Assembly: GCA_003695015.1 (NCBI GenBank)
Contig: RFJD01000306.1
Coordinates: 1 to 14,391, forward strand
Origin: Verrucomicrobiota bacterium
GTDB lineage: Bacteria; Verrucomicrobiota; Verrucomicrobiia; Limisphaerales; J093
Direction of reading: 5' to 3'
DNA: 14,391 bases
This document shows, piece after piece, positions 12,657 through 14,391 of the stretch. Within the stretch, counting starts at the first letter, position 1. Each line of letters begins with the position of its first letter. The position numbers were made by a program, and so were the translations under genes. The notes below the pieces were generated by a model. That model was not told the DNA's origin. It was given only the letters and a program-made list of their open reading frames with translations, and ran no database searches.

Positions 12657-13982
12657 ATGAACGAGAGTGGCGAGAAACGAACGGGGGCGTGGGCGTCCCT
12701 TGAATCTGCTCTATTGTTAGTCCTCGTTCTGTTCAAGTTCACCTATGTGCTGCTCATCCCAAGGATCGCGGGTGTTTCGTGGCCACAGGGACTGACAGAG
12801 CCGCCTCCGCAATCTACAGAGAAGGCATTCGAATACCTGTCCATGACGGCGCCCTCTGGACCCTTTGCCGCTCACAATGGTCGTTGCTATCTCCAGCTCA
12901 GCAGATGGGGCTATGCCCGTGGCGAAGTGGTCGATTGCTTCTATCCCCTCTATCCCTTGCTGATCCGCGCCACGGCGCCGCTGTTCGGCGGCAACCATGT
13001 CGTGAGCGGCGTGGTTCTCAGCAATGTTTTTTCGCTGGCCGGTTGGTTCTTGTTCTTGCGGCTGACGGCGCGGCGATGGGGCCTGCGTGCCGCACTCTGG
13101 AGTCTCGGTTTCTTGATCGCCTTTCCCGGATCCCTGTTCTTTCAGTTCATCTACACCGAAAGCCTCTTTTTCCTTCTGTTGATGGGGCTCTGGTGGGGGC
13201 TGCAGAACCGGCGGCTCGCCCTGGCGGCCGTCTGCGGCACATTGGCGCCCCTCTGCCGCGGTCCGGGAGCCTTTCTCCTGTTGCCCCTGGCAGGGCACGC
13301 TTTTGAGACCACGTTTCCGTCCGGGCTTTCCGCGTGGGTCGCCCGCCCGCGACAAGGTCGGCGTCCATCCTCCTTCCCGCATTCCAGCGGACCGGCCACG
13401 GCCACGGCGGAGAACCAGCCTTCCCAAGCATCCGGCGGCCAACAAAAGGCCGAACCCGCCCGCGGAAAGCCCGATCGCCTCCGCCCCGGGGCGGTTTGGT
13501 TGGTGGCCGGCACGCCGGTGTTGGGATTCGGGATTTATCTGGCGCTCATGTGGCACTGGACCGGCAATGCGTTCGAGGGCATCGACGCCCAGCACCGATG
13601 GGGCGACCACGCGATCTCCAACATTTGGAATATTCCCAAGTTCATCGCCGCGTTCTTCACGCCCGCCACGTGGTACGACCGGAACGCCACGGTCTTGGAT
13701 CGGCTGGTATTTCTGCTGATTGTCTCCACGCTGCCCGTCCTGTGGCGGCAGGACAAGTCGCTGGCGGTGTGGACCGTGGCGCTGGGCATCCTGCCGGCCA
13801 TGAGCGGCACCTTCACCGCTTTGACCCGGTATGCTTCGTGTGCGTTCCCCATGTTTGTCGCCTTGGGACTGGTGATCAACCGGCGCCCTCGACCATGGGC
13901 CGGGGCCGGTCTATTGGCCGTGTTCGGCCTCCTGCATGCGGTGCTGCTATGGCGACACGTGCATTTCCTGTGGGCAGGATAA
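12657..13982 (+). CDS. PIG-V-like multi-pass glycosyltransferase (GT-C fold)
   Basis: A 441-residue integral membrane protein resembling bacterial members of the PIG-V (GPI mannosyltransferase 2-like) family, which use polyprenyl-phosphate sugars as donors on the outer face of the membrane. Supporting blocks are CYLQLSRWGYARGEVVDCFYPLYPLLIR, then AFPGSLFFQFIYTESLFFLLLMGL, then a helix with LAPLCRGPGAFLLLPL. About ten hydrophobic segments are visible. In the first loop, where these enzymes have an aspartate (typically WD-G/S-x-WY), this one reads HNGRCY with Asn74. A low-complexity Pro/Ser/Gln-rich loop of about 60 residues interrupts the membrane core after HAFETTF. I chose ATG 12657; an in-frame TTG at 12561 would add 32 residues that look like translated leader. 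Confidence 0.72.
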   Translation: MNESGEKRTGAWASLESALLLVLVLFKFTYVLLIPRIAGVSWPQGLTEPPPQSTEKAFEYLSMTAPSGPFAAHNGRCYLQLSRWGYARGEVVDCFYPLYPLLIRATAPLFGGNHVVSGVVLSNVFSLAGWFLFLRLTARRWGLRAALWSLGFLIAFPGSLFFQFIYTESLFFLLLMGLWWGLQNRRLALAAVCGTLAPLCRGPGAFLLLPLAGHAFETTFPSGLSAWVARPRQGRRPSSFPHSSGPATATAENQPSQASGGQQKAEPARGKPDRLRPGAVWLVAGTPVLGFGIYLALMWHWTGNAFEGIDAQHRWGDHAISNIWNIPKFIAAFFTPATWYDRNATVLDRLVFLLIVSTLPVLWRQDKSLAVWTVALGILPAMSGTFTALTRYASCAFPMFVALGLVINRRPRPWAGAGLLAVFGLLHAVLLWRHVHFLWAG

Positions 13983-14001
13983 GGGAATTCCGCTGCCCGG
14001 G

Positions 14002-14029
14002 CAGGGACTGGCGGCTTTCGGCGTCCCTG
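14002..14029. terminator. Candidate bidirectional terminator between convergent genes
   Basis: CAGGGAC (14002-14008) and GTCCCTG (14023-14029) form a perfect 7-bp stem with a 14-base loop, in the 100-base gap between the glycosyltransferase stop and the minus-strand phosphorylase stop. No clear T-run flanks it. The left arm overlaps a 12-bp palindrome CTGCCCGGGCAG (13993-14004), so two hairpins compete. The location is right for a shared terminator. Confidence 0.45.
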
Positions 14030-14059
14030 GGGACCAACCTCGTATTGGAGGAAAATGCC

Positions 14060-14076
14060 GTGATCACGTGGTGATC
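14060..14076. repeat. Nested palindromes around GATCAC-GTG-GTGATC
   Basis: GATCAC and GTGATC (14062-14067, 14071-14076) are inverted around GTG. The overlapping GTGATCAC (14060-14067) and CACGTG (14065-14070) are each perfect palindromes. The element ends six bases before the phosphorylase stop at 14083. It may be part of the convergent 3'-end structure or a protein site; function is not shown. Confidence 0.4.
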
Positions 14077-14082
14077 GGGACT

Positions 14083-14391
14083 CTAGTCGCCGCATAGAGC
14101 CGCATCGAACACGGCGGCCAACCGTTCGGCGGCTTCTTTTACGCGACGGTGAAACCGCAGCAGCTCGAGCACCCGGATCGGACGCGCGGCCAGCGCCCAG
14201 GCCAGCCGTCCCCAACGCAGCCGGCCATCCGGGCTCATCAGGCGGTTGAAGTCCAGCGGCAGGTCCTCGTCGGCTCCATCGCTGATCACCCGGACCGTCA
14301 GGCAGGGAACGCCGCGGGATTCGCAGACCGACCGAATGGCCGCCGTCTCCATGTCCACGGCGTCCGCGCCGCTGGCGGCCCGGCAGGCCGC
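14083..14391 (-). CDS. C-terminal part of a nucleoside phosphorylase / HpnG-like protein
   Basis: 102 residues are visible and the gene continues beyond the right edge. The sequence ADAVDMETAAIRSVCESRGVP is the conserved purine-nucleoside-binding block of the PNP/MTA-SAH nucleosidase superfamily, with the ribose-binding Glu in DMET. LTVRVISDGADEDLPLDFN supplies the catalytic-loop Asp (ISD). The following region, with RPIRVLELLRF and a helical end, resembles hopanoid-associated HpnG phosphorylases, which release adenine from adenosylhopane. A plain MTA/SAH nucleosidase cannot be excluded from this fragment. An internal GTG at 14358 is not the start, because the homology continues upstream to the edge. 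It is convergent with the glycosyltransferase gene. Confidence 0.75.
   Translation of the reverse strand, partial: AACRAASGADAVDMETAAIRSVCESRGVPCLTVRVISDGADEDLPLDFNRLMSPDGRLRWGRLAWALAARPIRVLELLRFHRRVKEAAERLAAVFDAALCGD

Noticed and set aside
12193..12657. Minus-strand frames over the cysteine-rich gene
   Set aside because: The plus-strand product has a signal peptide, a lipobox-like LASC, patterned cysteines and a ribosome site; the opposite frames have none of these.
1..14391. tRNA, rRNA, transposase or integrase genes
   Set aside because: No transposase or integrase motif is visible in the translated frames, and I recognised no cloverleaf or rRNA segment. A covariance-model search would be needed to exclude small RNAs.

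Overview
The window is dense, mostly very GC-rich bacterial DNA with short gaps, several start/stop overlaps and at least two non-ATG starts. Gene content (a squalene/phytoene-synthase-type enzyme followed by a YdjC/HpnK deacetylase and a small DMT transporter, a verrucomicrobial-looking histidine kinase with an NtrC-type regulator, an ELM1-family protein, and a MauE-like membrane protein with a CPC motif) fits a Gram-negative bacterium, most likely Verrucomicrobiota. That assignment is inference from gene content, not from a marker gene.

Layout. (1) 1-45: a possible C-terminal scrap of a plus-strand gene leaving the window. (2) 76-2067, minus strand: a three-gene unit read as acylphosphatase, metallophosphoesterase, ELM1/DUF1022 family protein. 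(3) 2068-2248: divergent intergenic region with a 14-bp palindrome and a small inverted repeat. (4) 2249-9837, plus strand: a TolC-family outer-membrane protein and a stand-alone CoaC-type decarboxylase. These are followed by a tightly coupled run of histidine kinase, sigma-54-type response regulator, a small polyhistidine/polyarginine membrane protein, an HpnD-like synthase, an HpnK-like deacetylase and an EamA/SMR-like protein. Adjacent genes in this last run overlap or are separated by at most 11 bases. (5) 9838-10427: an unusual 590-base non-coding stretch with hairpins, an A-tract-supported sigma-70-like promoter flanked by a 7-bp inverted repeat, six perfect tandem copies of a 13-bp unit, and another imperfect hairpin. 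(6) 10428-12498: two genes that look compositionally different from the left part. The first is a MauE-like redox membrane domain joined to a large extracytoplasmic domain, and the second is a small secreted or lipidated protein with ten cysteines. (7) 12657-13982: a PIG-V-like multi-pass glycosyltransferase. (8) 14083-14391, minus strand: the C-terminal part of a nucleoside-phosphorylase/HpnG-like protein that enters from the right edge.

How the parts may work together. The synthase, the deacetylase and possibly the phosphorylase point to C30 isoprenoid/hopanoid-type lipid metabolism. The two-component pair sits directly upstream and is probably co-transcribed with it. The best candidate for an undescribed system is 10.1-12.5 kb: a distinctive promoter and repeat leader driving a MauE-like disulfide/redox membrane protein together with a cysteine-rich exported partner. 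The link between these two products is inference from adjacency and cysteine content.
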